This document shows positions 1 through 10,734 of a DNA stretch of 64,000 nt, piece after piece. The position numbers and the translations under genes were made by a program. The stretch's first letter is position 1. Each line of letters opens with the position of its first letter. This DNA is from Lonicera japonica (lineage: Eukaryota; Streptophyta; Magnoliopsida; Dipsacales; Caprifoliaceae), in contig CM038465.1 in assembly GCA_021464415.1 (NCBI GenBank), positions 22,351,839 to 22,415,838 on the forward strand, in the 5' to 3' direction. Under the pieces are notes generated by a model. It searched no databases and was not told the origin of the DNA. It saw only the letters and a list, made by a program, of their open reading frames with translations.

Positions 1-2
1 AT

Positions 3-1046
3 AAGGAGGCCCTTGGGTGGACTATCGCTGATATAAAAGGATTAAGCCCTTCAACCTGCATGCACAAGATACTATTGGAAGAGGATCGTAAGCCCTCTAG
101 AGAAGCTCAACGTAGATTGAATCCACCTATGATGGAAGTGGTAAAGAAAGAAATCCTTAAACTTTTGGATGCAGGTATGATCTATCCAATTTCAGATAGT
201 AAGTGGGTAAGTCCGATTCAAGTTGTTCCAAAGAAAACAGGTATGACAGTAATTCAAAATTCTGAGGGAGAAATGGTTCCCACTCGTGTTCAAAACGGGT
301 GGCGAGTATGTATTGATTATAGAAAGTTAAATGCCGCAACCAGAAAAGATCACTTTCCCCTCCCATTTATTGATCAAATGCTTGAACGTTTAGCAGGTCG
401 TACTCATTATTGTTGTCTCGATGGCTATTCAGGTTTTCATCAAATCCCAGTTGCACCTGAAGATCAAGAGAAAACCACATTCACTTGTCCTTTTGGGACT
501 TTTGCGTATCGGCGAATGCCATTCGGGCTTTGCAATGCTCCTGCTACGTTCCAGAGGTGTATGGTCAGTATATTTTCAGATTATGTGGAGAACATCATAG
601 AGGTATTCATGGATGATTTTACAGTACATGGTGATTCTTTTGATGCATGTTTATCTAACCTTACGAAAGTGCTAGAAAGGTGCATAGAAACAAACTTAGT
701 TTTGAATTATGAGAAATGTCATTTTATGGTAGAGCAAGGCATTATTCTGGGCCATGTAGTATCCGCTAGAGGCATTGAAGTCGATAAAGCTAAAATAGAT
801 ATTATTAAATCTTTGCCTTACCCCACAACTGTGCGGGAGATTCGCTCTTTTCTTGGGCATGCAGGATTTTATAGGCGTTTTATCAAGGACTTTTCCAAAA
901 TCACCCAGCCCCTCTGTAAATTATTGCAAAAAGATGCGATATTTGAATTTGATGAAGCATGTAAAGGTGCATTTGATACATTGAAAGAAATGCTCACGTC
1001 AGCACCATTATTCAGCCGCCAAATTGGAGTCTTCCATTCGAAATAA
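3..1046 (+). pseudogene. pol: Athila pol: reverse transcriptase domain (partial, frameshifted)
   Basis: Open from the window edge, so the true start is upstream; the ATG at 60 is internal. The translation carries the standard Ty3/gypsy RT blocks: VCIDYRKLNA, a CCLDGYSGFHQI block, MPFGLCNAPATFQRCM, and the catalytic FMDDF near residue 182, then LGHVVSARGIEVD and the thumb/connection motif REIRSFLGHAGFYRRFI. FMDD instead of YLDD is typical of Athila. The reading frame breaks near 1012, where one base appears missing (the conserved protein continues one frame earlier), and the ORF ends at 1046 with unrelated residues. RT would copy the element RNA into cDNA in the virus-like particle; this copy cannot make a full polyprotein. 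Confidence 0.9.
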
Positions 1047-2771
1047 TGTGCGATGCGAGTAATTATGCAGTCGGTGCCGTGCTTGGACAAAAAGTTGGAA
1101 AATCCCATCACGCTATCTATTATGCCTCCAGAACACTTGATAGTGCCCAAAGCAACTATTCAACAACGGAAAAAAGAACTTTTAGCTGTTGTTTATGCAT
1201 TGGAAAAATTTCGTTCTTATTTGCTTGGTACTAAAGTGATTATTTACTCTGATCATGCAGCTCTTAAATATTTATTTTTAAAGAAGGAAGCGAAGCCCAG
1301 ACTTATTCGGTGGATTCTTTTGCTACAAGAATTCAACCTAGAAATACGTGATAAGAAGGGTGCAGAAAACTTAGTCGCTGATCACCTCAGTAGATTAGCC
1401 ACAAGCGAAGAACCGTCACCATTAAAAGATTCATTCCCAGATGAGTATCTTTTCTCTATTCAAGAGGCAGTCCCCTGGTATGCTGATATAGTTAATTATT
1501 TGGTTACTAGAACATTACCAGATGATTTTTCTAGAGCTCAAAAAGATAAAATAAAAAGTGATGCTAAATATTATGTTTGGGATGACCCTTACTTGTGGAA
1601 ACATTGTTCTGATCAAATTATTCGTAGGTGCATATCTGAAAAAGAAATTCATTCAATTCTAAAATTTTGTCATTCATATGCTTGTGGAGGACATTTTGGT
1701 CCCAAGAGAACCGCTCGTAAGGTGCTAGAGTGTGGATTGTTTTGGCCTACTTTATTTCGTGATGCATATATGTTTTGCAAATCTTGTGAACAATGCCAGA
1801 AAACTGGAAACATAGGGCGTCGAGACCAATTGCCACTTACCCCTATTCTCGTTTGTGAAATATTTGATGTATGGGGTATTGATTTCATGGGCCCTTTTCC
1901 ATCTTCATATAATCATGTCTACATTATTCTTGCTGTGGATTATGTTTCAAAATGGGTGGAAGCTAAAGCTACTCGTATCGATGATGCTAAAGCGGTTGTA
2001 GATTTTGTCAAATCTCATATTTTTTCTAGGTTCGGAACGCCAAGGGCTATCATTAGTGATCGCGGGACTCACTTTTGTAATAGGGTGGTGGAAGCTTTAC
2101 TAAAAAAATACAATGTTACTCACCGTATCTCTACTTCCTATCACCCACAAACAAATGGACAAGCCGAGGTCTCCAACAGAGAAATTAAAGCCATACTTAA
2201 AAAGACCGTTAATCCGAATAGAAAGGATTGGAGTCTAAGACTTGATGATGCACTTTGGGCTTATCGAAGAGCCTACAAAACTCCAATAGGAATGTCCCCT
2301 TACCGATTGGTGTTTGGTAAACCGTGCCACCTTCCAGTGGAGTTAGAGCACAAGGCATATTGGGCTGTTAAGAACTGTAACATGGAAATAGACGAGTCAG
2401 GTAAGCAAAGGAAATTACAACTGCAAGAACTGGAAGAAATTCGTAATGATGCCTATGAGAACTCGAGAACTTATAAAGAAAAGAAAAAAGCCTTCCATGA
2501 TCAAATGATCTCGAGAAAACACTTTTTCGTTGGCCAGAAAGTTCTACTTTATCATTCTAGGCTTAAATTATTTCCTGGCAAGTTGCGTTCTAGGTGGTTA
2601 GGACCTTTTATTGTTACTAATGTGTTTCCTCATGGTGCAGTTGAAATAAAAAGCTTGGACACTGATAAATTTTTTAAAGTCAATGGACATCGTCTGAAAC
2701 CTTTTTACGAAGGATTTCAAGTGTATGATGTTGATCAGCTCTATTTGGATTGTCCTACTTACGCCAATTAA
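1047..2771 (+). pseudogene. pol: Athila pol: RNase H and integrase (frameshifted)
   Basis: RNase H starts in one frame at about 1046 ([29 protein letters not shown]) and switches at an A-run near 1168-1176 (one extra A) to the frame open to 2771 ([27 protein letters not shown]). Integrase follows: HHCC zinc finger (HSYACGGH... CKSCEQCQ), catalytic core with D in GIDFMGPF, D in IISDRGTHF and E in GQAEVSNRE, and a C-terminal region with [20 protein letters not shown]. No chromodomain is seen, as expected for Athila. The ORF ends in TAA at 2769-2771. The one-base loss near 1012 and gain near 1170 cancel each other, so the integrase is in the original frame; all three catalytic residues are intact. 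Confidence 0.9.
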
Positions 2772-3226
2772 GTGATGGCAACGTCTAGCCAAAGACGTTA
2801 AAGAAAAGCGCTCTTGGAGGCAGCCCAATTTTCTTTAATTTAGCATTTATTTTCCTTATTTTTTGTTTTTATTTTGTGCTTTTATTTACCTTTTGAGCAG
2901 AAATAGATATTGCGTAAGCCGTGGGCGTGCCTAGTAGAGTAAAGTAATATATTCCGGCAGAAGAGCTTTTGAAATAAGACGTGCCCACGCCTTAGCCCCC
3001 CTTAATTCTTTGCTAAAAAAAAAAAAAAAAAAAAATACCCTTAATTAAAGAGAAAACTGCATTAGATCCATTCTTATCCCCAAACAAACAAAGATAGAAA
3101 GAGAGAGAGAGAGAAGCTCGTTGCCGCTCTCGCCCAGCCACCGCCGCGCGTAACCGCCACCGCCTCTATCACGCGCCTCTATTCCCACTACTATCCCGTT
3201 GGAACCTTCATCTCTCACTCGTACAC
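2772..3226 (+). other. Spacer between Athila pol and the extra ORF
   Basis: No ORF. Holds the motif TAAGCCGTGGGCGTGCC at 2915-2931 and an inverted partner CGTGCCCACGCCTTAG at 2980-2995; the same motif occurs twice in the LTR (6082-6101, 6142-6160). A run of about 22 A lies at 3014-3035 and a GA microsatellite at 3098-3113, followed by a CG-rich leader into the next ORF. The 5' leader of a subgenomic or spliced message for the extra ORF could lie here, but no splice site can be proven. Confidence 0.6.
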
Positions 3227-4405
3227 ATGAGGGAAAGTGGATATCATAGCGCCCCTTCAGGTAAGAAAAGGGCCGCTCAACCTAAATCCGACGCCGGAGC
3301 CCCGCCGGCGCATAAGAGGGCACGAATTGGTAAAGGATTATGTATTCTCCCACCCTCTGAATCTGATCTGAATGGTCACTTGCGATTTACAACGAAGAAG
3401 GAACGAGACAGGTATAAGGGTATTTGTTCAAAGGCTATAATTCCCTGCAAGTATATTCATAAACCCACTTTGAGTGCTTTGAATATTGAAGACAAAGTGT
3501 TTGAGTTAATTGAGAATATAGGTTGGCAAAATTATTTCTCTATTCAAACCCCCGCCTATATCGAACTTGTTAGAGAATTTTATACCACGTTTGAGTTCAA
3601 GAAGCCTGATGTTTTTTCACTCCATAGTCCTAGTGTAGTACAATTTAGGCTAATGGGGAAGGAATTTAAACTCTCTATCACTGAGTTTAATATTGCCTTT
3701 GGTTTTATTACTAAAGAATATGCTAAGTCTGATGAATATTTGAATAGTGCATGCGATTTTAGCGAGAATTTTGAGCCAATAAAATTGTATAGAACATGGT
3801 CAACATCAAAGGTTTCCTATTACCCAAGTAAATCCAAAGATTCCTTCCTTCGAGATCCTGTTTTGAAATATATTCATAGGTTCTTTGCATTTACTTTCTC
3901 GGGTAGGAAAGATTCGGCTGGAATATTATCTAAAGTTGAATTTTATTTCTTATGGTGCATGCAAAATAAGATTAAAGTGAATCTTGGTTGTTGGCTAGCT
4001 TCCCAATTTGCTAATGTAGTGACAAACAAACGGCCTTTGATCTTAGGTTCTTTGATTACTCACTTAGCCGTTAATGAAAATTTGGTTGAGCTTGATAATA
4101 ATAACCTCCATATTGCTTGTGAGATTAAACCATTGGACTTACATTGTTTGGAAGTGATGGGTTTAATTGGGAAGAAAGCAGGTGAATACTATTTCTATGG
4201 ACCAGGGACTATTAACACTCGGACTCAACGTGACTTATCTCAAGCCGAAGTAGAGGACAGGATATCTGAGCATGTGGATCAACCTTCTACATCACAAAGA
4301 TCGTTTGAGGATAGGCTAACAAGGATTGAGCTTCAACTTTCGCGGATAGAAAAGTACTTGCAAGTCCTGTTTGACCGCCAGGGACTTCCCGCCCCTTCTC
4401 CATGA
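3227..4405 (+). CDS. Athila extra ORF (Athila ORF-1 / plant transposon protein-like)
   Basis: Intact 392-codon ORF, first ATG at 3227, downstream of integrase. In Athila elements this position holds the so-called env-like ORF. The N-terminus is basic (GKKRAAQPKS, HKRARIGKG), which could be a nuclear localisation signal. The centre (residues about 100-300) resembles the Athila ORF-1/plant transposon protein family: VREFYTTFEF, SVVQFRLMGKEFKLSITEF. The C-terminus (about 335-385) looks like a coiled coil (FEDRLTRIELQLSRIEKYL). I see no signal peptide, transmembrane segment or furin-like site, so a true envelope role is not supported by sequence. It is intact while pol is frameshifted. Function unknown; nucleic-acid binding or particle assembly is inference. 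Confidence 0.7.
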   Translation: MRESGYHSAPSGKKRAAQPKSDAGAPPAHKRARIGKGLCILPPSESDLNGHLRFTTKKERDRYKGICSKAIIPCKYIHKPTLSALNIEDKVFELIENIGWQNYFSIQTPAYIELVREFYTTFEFKKPDVFSLHSPSVVQFRLMGKEFKLSITEFNIAFGFITKEYAKSDEYLNSACDFSENFEPIKLYRTWSTSKVSYYPSKSKDSFLRDPVLKYIHRFFAFTFSGRKDSAGILSKVEFYFLWCMQNKIKVNLGCWLASQFANVVTNKRPLILGSLITHLAVNENLVELDNNNLHIACEIKPLDLHCLEVMGLIGKKAGEYYFYGPGTINTRTQRDLSQAEVEDRISEHVDQPSTSQRSFEDRLTRIELQLSRIEKYLQVLFDRQGLPAPSP

Positions 4406-5868
4406 CACTCTATCTCCAGGGGAGTCCTCTAACCCTCTTCTTTTATTTCTTTTGATTAATACATAGAGGACTATGCATATTTTAAGTGTGGGGGAGGGCT
4501 CTTATTGTACTTTTTATATATATTCCTTATTTTCTCCAAAAAAAAAAAAATTGAAAATTTGCTTTTTTTAAAAAAAATTCCAGATTCTATCGATGCCTTT
4601 TCCTGTATGATCTGAATCATTATGCATTATTGAGATAAATTAAGGGAAACATGGGATTGGCATAAATAGTTAAATTCTCATTCGCTATGCAGTGATTAGT
4701 TACTCTTGATTATTGATCGAATGGAGAATGTGTGGGATTTAGCACATACTACCCACCCAGTAAGCTTTTTGAGCCTTGGAGCACTTATATCATATCATGC
4801 TCATGTTTCTTTGATTGTGTGATTGTCATGCATGGTTGATTCTTCTAGAACTTGCTTTGTTATGCATGTGGAATGCCCTATGGTTTGGATGCATTAAAAG
4901 TAAGGGCATTTAGGTGAAGCCGATTTTAAAACTTTCTTAAAAGCCTACCTTGAAGTATTCCCTTAGAGAGCCAATTTTTGAGCCTTAGCCTTTCATTTGT
5001 TAATTAGCCACAATACAAGCCTTGAGAATCCTTCTTTGTTAATTTTCCCATGTTTTTGAACCCTGCATTGAAGGAATCTATATACATATATAGACCTGTT
5101 CATGAGAAGTCTCGGCTTGTTACTTTAGAAAGGAAGGAAATTTTGAAGATCGAAGAATTGAGTTGCTAAGTTTTTGAATGAAGTGGAAAGTGAAGGCTTG
5201 ATATGATTATTCAAAAAAAAAAAAAAAAAAAAAAGAAAAAAAAGAAAGAAAGAAAGAAAAAAGCCTAAGCAATGCCAATGGGTTGTGATTATGAGAAAAG
5301 CTTAATCAAAGAAGAAAAGAAAGTGAATGAAAGAGGTGTAGTCTTGGTTATTTAGAAAGTGATTCAAATGAAAGAATATGTGATGCGTCTAAGTCAAGCT
5401 GAGATCTTTTGAGAATAAGTTTGTGTAATTCCTTCAATGAAATAGCCTAAATATCCTTTATATCCCACCTTACCCGAAGCCCCGTTACAACCCGTTTAAA
5501 GACCCTTACTTTACATTCGAATCATTGTGGTATCGATGTGATATATTAGCAAGCCTATGGTAAGGATCTTCTATGTTTTGACTTGAGAGTATACACTTTA
5601 AACCTTAATCACTTTGAGCGTATTGAGAGGTTAACTGTGAGAGTGTTAGGTCCCAACACATTTGAATTTCGAGAAAATTATCGAGGTAATTGATTAGTTG
5701 TGTTGGTTTGTGGGATTTACTCTATTTTTGTTGATTTCTTGTTACTTTGAGATTTAAATCTTTAAGGCATGATGTTTTTGGGTTGTAGAGGAGTGGTTTA
5801 AAGGTAGAAGAAGGGGTGGTGATGAAAGTAATTTGAGCTCTTGAATGCTTGAGGACAAGCATTGCTTT
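4406..5868 (+). other. Athila 3' non-coding region
   Basis: No credible ORF over 1.4 kb. A purine tract AAGTGTGGGGGAGGGCT at 4484-4500 closely resembles the true PPT next to the LTR and could be an extra priming site. An A-rich microsatellite with GAAA units lies at 5212-5262. Long non-coding tails between the extra ORF and the LTR are usual in this clade. Confidence 0.6.
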
Positions 5869-5882
5869 AGTGTGGGGGAATT
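5869..5882 (+). promoter_or_regulatory. Athila polypurine tract
   Basis: The sequence AGTGTGGGGGAATT sits directly before the LTR start TGATAAGACGC. A PPT abutting the 3' LTR primes plus-strand DNA synthesis. The context GAGGACAAGC about 25 bases upstream is typical of Athila elements. Confidence 0.8.
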
Positions 5883-7203
5883 TGATAAGACGCATAATTG
5901 TTATTTATCTTGAGATATATTCCCATGATTTATTAGTTTTAAAATGCTTAATTTGCGAATATTAATTGCATATCGTGTTTGTGTAGGAAAGATGATGGAT
6001 ATAAAGATAAATGAGCTAAAAGCCCAAGTTTAAGATGAAAGAAGCTAAGTTGGAAAAAGTGAAAAACCAGAAGAAGTAATTGCGTAAGCCGTGGGCACGC
6101 CAAAGCTAGGAGCTGTGTCCAAAAGACAGAAGTGCTGTTTTGTTAAGCCGTGGGCGCGCTCCAATTCCGAAATTTAATTCTAATTTTTAGCGTGTTCTCC
6201 AAGTTGGCAGAATAACTTAATTAGTTTTTGTAATTGTTTTGGTATCTTATTTATTTCCTTAGTAGCTTTTTATTTTAATTAGGAAACAATATTTAGTTGC
6301 TTTCTTTTAGGACTCCTATTTTTAGGAGGAATTAGAGTTTTATTATGGTTCTTGTTTTAGGCCTATAAATATTAGGTTAGGGTTAGGAGAAGAACACACA
6401 ACAATATATTATTTTCCTTCTCCTTTCTCCAAGTTAGAAGACTTTCTTTGCTCCATGGATTGCTAAGCTATTATTCTAGTTCAAGGTTATTCAAGGTTTT
6501 GATTCTTCAAGAATTGTGAGATCTAATTAATTTCTATTACTCTTTTATTCTCTGCTATTTATATATCTTCTATGTTTGATTATATTATTGTTGATTAATT
6601 AATACAAAGTGCACGTTGTCTTGATTGATGAAACAATATACTGCCAATTAGAAAATCTAAATCCGTAATTGTTTAGGTGATCTAATATAAGTGGTAAAAT
6701 AACATAGACAAAGTTTATGTTGTGGGGGATATATAATCTAATTTAAATGGATCCTGCTTTTGTATCCACTGATTAGAATTGGGTCTCTCTAGTTATTAAT
6801 GCTGTTGGTAAATTAAATCCTATGAGCTTTTCTAGGTTGTTTATTGATTAGAGAAGTAATTAACGGTCGTACCTTGATTATCGACAAAGTAAGGAGAGAT
6901 TGGTTATTAGATCGTATCAATAATTATAACCAATTTAGTAAAGGATAAAAGATTTATTTTTGCATCAATGATCAATTCAATGAATCAATTCTGAGAATAT
7001 ACCTTGGGCTAGATCTTTTATAAATATTGATATCTCTTTTTAACTACTTTCAATTGATTACAAAATTCCAAAAAACCCCATTTCTTTTATTATTTGAAGA
7101 ATTAAGTCTAACCAGTCTCTGTGGATTCGACCTTGCTCACCGTTATACACAATTTAATCAAAATTTGAGTAGGAATTATTTTTGTTGGATTCGACACCCA
7201 TCA
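5883..7203 (+). repeat. Athila 3' LTR
   Basis: Starts TGATAAGACGCATAATTG directly after the PPT and ends GACACCCATCA, giving TG...CA termini and about 1.32 kb. A TATA box (TATAAATA) lies at 6364-6371. The 3' end contains GTCTCTGTGGATTCGACCTTGCT (7114-7136, one form of a motif repeated in the solo LTR at 35966-37378), which looks like a conserved U5 element of Athila/Tat LTRs. Two copies of a TAAGCCGTGGGC motif lie at 6082-6101 and 6142-6160, upstream of the TATA box. The 5' LTR is outside the window, so the age cannot be estimated. Confidence 0.85.
6364..6371 (+). promoter_or_regulatory. TATA box of Athila LTR
   Basis: TATAAATA in the context GCCTATAAATATTAGG, about 480 bp into the LTR; transcription would start roughly 30 bp downstream. 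Confidence 0.6.
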
Positions 7204-7994
7204 TTAAATATGTATTATTCTCCCCACGTTAAGATTACAGATAGCCGTCATTTAAATTAAATTACTGACAATTATATTTAAATGACTTTTTAATCCTTGA
7301 GCCTATCACTTAACTTATTTGACATGTCGGATTAACATAATCCACCTGCAGGGTTTTACATGATCAAAACTTATAACATTCTCAAGGGGCTATCATCAAT
7401 CCCTATACTGGGACGTGGATTCTGTCAATAATTAATATTCATCATACATATAGTGTCGTCATCCAATTCACGAAAATTATTGATCCATAAATGAATCTCA
7501 CTCTTAAGGAGTCAAAACAACAAACACTACATATATATGTCTATTAATTATTTCAAGATTTAGAGCATAAGTAATCATAATAACCATAGGATTTTAAATT
7601 GTTTTATATAGTCAGTATAAAAACAATTAACCCAAACTGGTCCTATTCAAGACACACAAAGTGTACTAGCACAACGAGTTAAAACTATACTGTTTCCTAT
7701 AGTTAAGATAAACTATTAAAACTTGTGCTACAATCCTACCGATGAGTGTCCGATTCCATTTAAAACTGTGAACCATTAAACTTATATTCTACACACCGAT
7801 GATATGATCTTTTGTGTGTAAGCTATACTCTAAACACCATACTATATGGAATAAAAGACACACATGCACAATATTTAAATAAATAATATATTGCAACCAT
7901 TGCCCATAAAGATTCTCATTAAAATAGCAAAACCAAGTATATAACATATCCAAACCAACAAGAAAATTATGGCTTTTAGTATATCACTCTAGCA
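7204..7994 (-). repeat. Ty1/copia LTR fragment, copy 1 (minus strand)
   Basis: About 790 bp that matches 9872-10671 along most of its length by eye (for example CACCTGCAGGGTTTTACATG, CACACAAAGTGTACTAGCAC). The shared right edge marks the LTR terminus: CTCTAGCA here, ACTATAACA in the other copy, so on the minus strand both start TG(C/T)TA(G/T)AGTGATAT. The right end borders chromovirus sequence, the left end is cut by the Athila insertion. The body of this copia element would lie left of the Athila, outside the window. The other copy is joined to a copia RNase H on the same strand, which fixes identity and orientation. Confidence 0.8.
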
Positions 7995-9364
7995 GGCCGA
8001 GACCCAATTCCCATTCCATCATGATGAAAAGTTGGTGTGAAGTCGAGCTGTTCACCAAAAACTGAAGGAGGCCAAAATATAGCCATGTAGTCGACTACAT
8101 GGCAGTTGGGTAATGTATTCGACTACATCGGGCTGGCGAGATTTTTTATATATCTTCTTCACCTCCTTCCTTCTCATTTCACCACCTAAACCTTGAGAGC
8201 TTTAGAGAAAGAAGTGAGGGCTTATCTTGGAGGATTATGAGGGATCATTCAAAGCTTGTTATTCCACACCAAACCAACATCATCATCACCATCTTCATCA
8301 TCATCTTCATCTTCTTCTCCACCTCCATCCACCATAGCTAGGGTTTTGAAGCAATTTGGGGATTTCCGCGACAATGCTTCTTTGGCTCGATTCTGTTATG
8401 ATTCTTCGAGGGATCAACCCTCAATAGGTGGGAACAATAGTATTAAATCTTATTTTTTTTGTTATTATAGCATATTTGTCCCAAATCAAACCAAACCTAG
8501 GGTTTTTCTACCCAAATTGCATATTCATGGGGTTCGGGTTGATTTTTCTTGTTTCTTTCCTTGATTTGGATTTAATATGAGTTTCAGTAGAGAATTATAC
8601 AAGAAGCCCCAATTTCTACTTTAATTTTCTAAAGATTGGTATGGAACCCTTATATATGGGTATGATACCCTTATATATGGGTATGATTAGGAACTATACG
8701 CTATGGTATGCGTATTTACGGGGCCATACTTAGTTTTAAAAGTATGTTTTGGCCTTGGTTACTCATATTTGTGATATTGTCGTTGTACTTAGGCTGCTGG
8801 TTTATAATTTATGGATGCTGTGACTTATTTGGCCAGTCCGTAACTATGCTGGGCAGGATTATAAATCTTCTATGTATAAAAAAAGCATTATGGTCTTAAG
8901 GGGGATGTCTATATAGAACTTATATACTATGAAAACCAAATTATATTTGGCTTTGGTGCCACGTTGACTGAAATCTTATAGTGCCTCCGAAATTCATGAT
9001 ATTTTAACTGAGCCATTAGTTGACGGACCTGGCAGGCCTACTCCAAGTGCAACAACAATATCACTGCGTGTTCTACGAACATAACAGGAGTGGATATATA
9101 TATATATATACGAGTTATACATATACATATACATATGGAAAATATATAAGTATATACATATCTACACATTGAATTCTATATTCTTATGATTCCTCGGTTT
9201 GATGAGTTTATTATTGTTTGGATATGGTTTGGATTAACTATCGGATGGCCACACCATTCGTACCAGGTACATGGTTGTTACCTGTAGCGTATAGCATTGG
9301 TGGCTACATCAGATTATTATATTGCCTTGGGGGCATTTTCCATCTAGGTAGACCTAGTAGGTGG
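7995..9364 (+). repeat. Chromovirus (Tekay/Del-like) LTR fragment, plus strand
   Basis: Begins GGCCGAGACCCAATTCCCATT, which matches the same block in other chromovirus LTRs of this window (32271 plus strand; complement near 21950). Downstream it contains the landmark GGTGGGAACAATAGTATTAAA (8431), CCAGTCCGTAACTATGCTGG (8834) and a TATA-like TTTTTATATAT at 8142-8152. Both ends are cut by copia LTRs, so it is an interior fragment of an LTR. A 22-bp perfect palindrome lies at 8082-8103 just upstream of the TATA-like stretch. Small repeats: two units of ACCCTTATATATGGGTATGA at 8646-8688 and TA/ACATAT microsatellites at 9095-9140. Confidence 0.7.
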
Positions 9365-10671
9365 TGATGGAAACTTAGTTCCAGAATCGTTTAATATTGC
9401 GTATAAACCGAACAAAAATTTCATGTAAAAACCCTAATGCGAAATCGGATTTTACCTTCGAGATCTCTCTAGTTTGATCTCATCTCAGCACGAACAAGGG
9501 TTGGTGGAGACGAATCGAGAACACGACCTCGATAGAACCTCAAGATCTTCTATCGTATTCCTTTCGCCGTGCAATCCTGTACCGAGTGTGCGCTGCGGTA
9601 TCACCAAGATCTCATTCTCTACTCTCTACGGCATAAACCCTAAATTCGTGAGAATTATTGTGTCGAGAGAAGAGGCAAGGCTGGCATATATATAAGGCTA
9701 CGATAAGGACCCTAAAGAGAAATAAGAGTTTGTCTTATTATGGAAAACCGGAATCCTAATTCGATTAAGAATTGATTCTTTCCATAAATTATAATTCACA
9801 CCACTAAAGAATTATAATTGCACTCCTGTCCTTATCTCAAAATTATATTTCGAGCTCCTTGTTATTAAATACTTATTATTCTCCCACGTTAATATTTCAA
9901 ATAACCGTCATTTAAAATTAAATTACTGATAATTATATTTAAATAACTTTTTAATCCTTGAGCGTACCACTTAACTTATTTGACATGTCAGATTAACATA
10001 ATCCACCTGCAGGGTTTGACATGATCAAAACTTATAAGCTTCTCAAGGGGTTATCATCAATCCCTATACCGGGATGTGGATTCTATCAATAATTAATATT
10101 CATCATACATATAGTGTCGCCATCCAATTCATGAAGATTATTGATCCATAAATGAATCTCACTCTTAACGAGTCAAAACAACAAACACTACATATATATA
10201 TATATGTCTATTAATTATTTCAAGATTAAGAGTATAAGTAATCATAATAACCATGGGATTTTAAATTTTTTTATATAGTCAGTATGAAAACAATTAACCC
10301 AAATTGGTCCGGTCAATACACACAAAGTGTACTAGCACAATAAGTTAAAATTGTAGTGTTTCCTGTAATGAAGATAAACTACTAAAACTTGTGCTACAAT
10401 CTTACCGATGGTTGTCCAATTCCATCTAAGACCTTGAACCAATAAACTTATATTCCACAAGAACCGATGATATGATCCTCTGTGTGTAAGCTATACTCTA
10501 CACACCAAATCATCTACTATATGGAATAAAAGACACACATATGCACAATATTTAAATAAATAATATAATGCAACCTTTGCCCATAAAGATTCTCATTAAA
10601 ATAGCAAAATCGAGTTTATATATCAAAACCAATAATAATAAAATCATGGCTTTTAATATATCACTATAACA
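9365..10671 (-). repeat. Ty1/copia 3' LTR (copy 2)
   Basis: On the minus strand it starts TGTTATAGTGATATA and ends AAGTTTCCATCA, about 1.3 kb, TG...CA. A TATA-like CTTATATATATGCC (complement of 9683-9696) precedes a leader-like CG-rich stretch. It is adjacent to the PPT and pol, so it is the 3' LTR. The left boundary at 9365 is inferred from the TG...CA rule and the switch from chromovirus sequence; it could be off by a few bases. Confidence 0.75.
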
Positions 10672-10734
10672 ATCTCGCACTTAGACTCAAAACCATGCAG
10701 CTATGCACCTCACCCCCATTCCCTCAACGTGACT

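Larger units (their letters stand above)
1..7203 (+). mobile_element. Athila-type Ty3/gypsy retrotransposon, 5' part outside window
   Basis: Seen in order: pol (RT, RNase H, integrase), a non-coding spacer, an extra ORF after integrase, a long non-coding stretch, a purine tract at 5869-5882, and an LTR at 5883-7203. An extra ORF downstream of integrase and the FMDD form of the RT active site fit the Athila clade. The 5' LTR, gag and protease lie left of base 1. The element ends in CA at 7203 and the next bases (TTAAATA...) resume a copia LTR, so it inserted into a copia LTR; the expected 5-bp target duplication would be TTAAA (7204-7208), but its partner is off-window. Two frameshifts in pol make this copy defective. 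Confidence 0.9.

Noticed and set aside
8256..8564. 102-codon ORF with a serine run
   Set aside because: Lies inside a chromovirus LTR fragment; the serines come from a TCA/TCT microsatellite.
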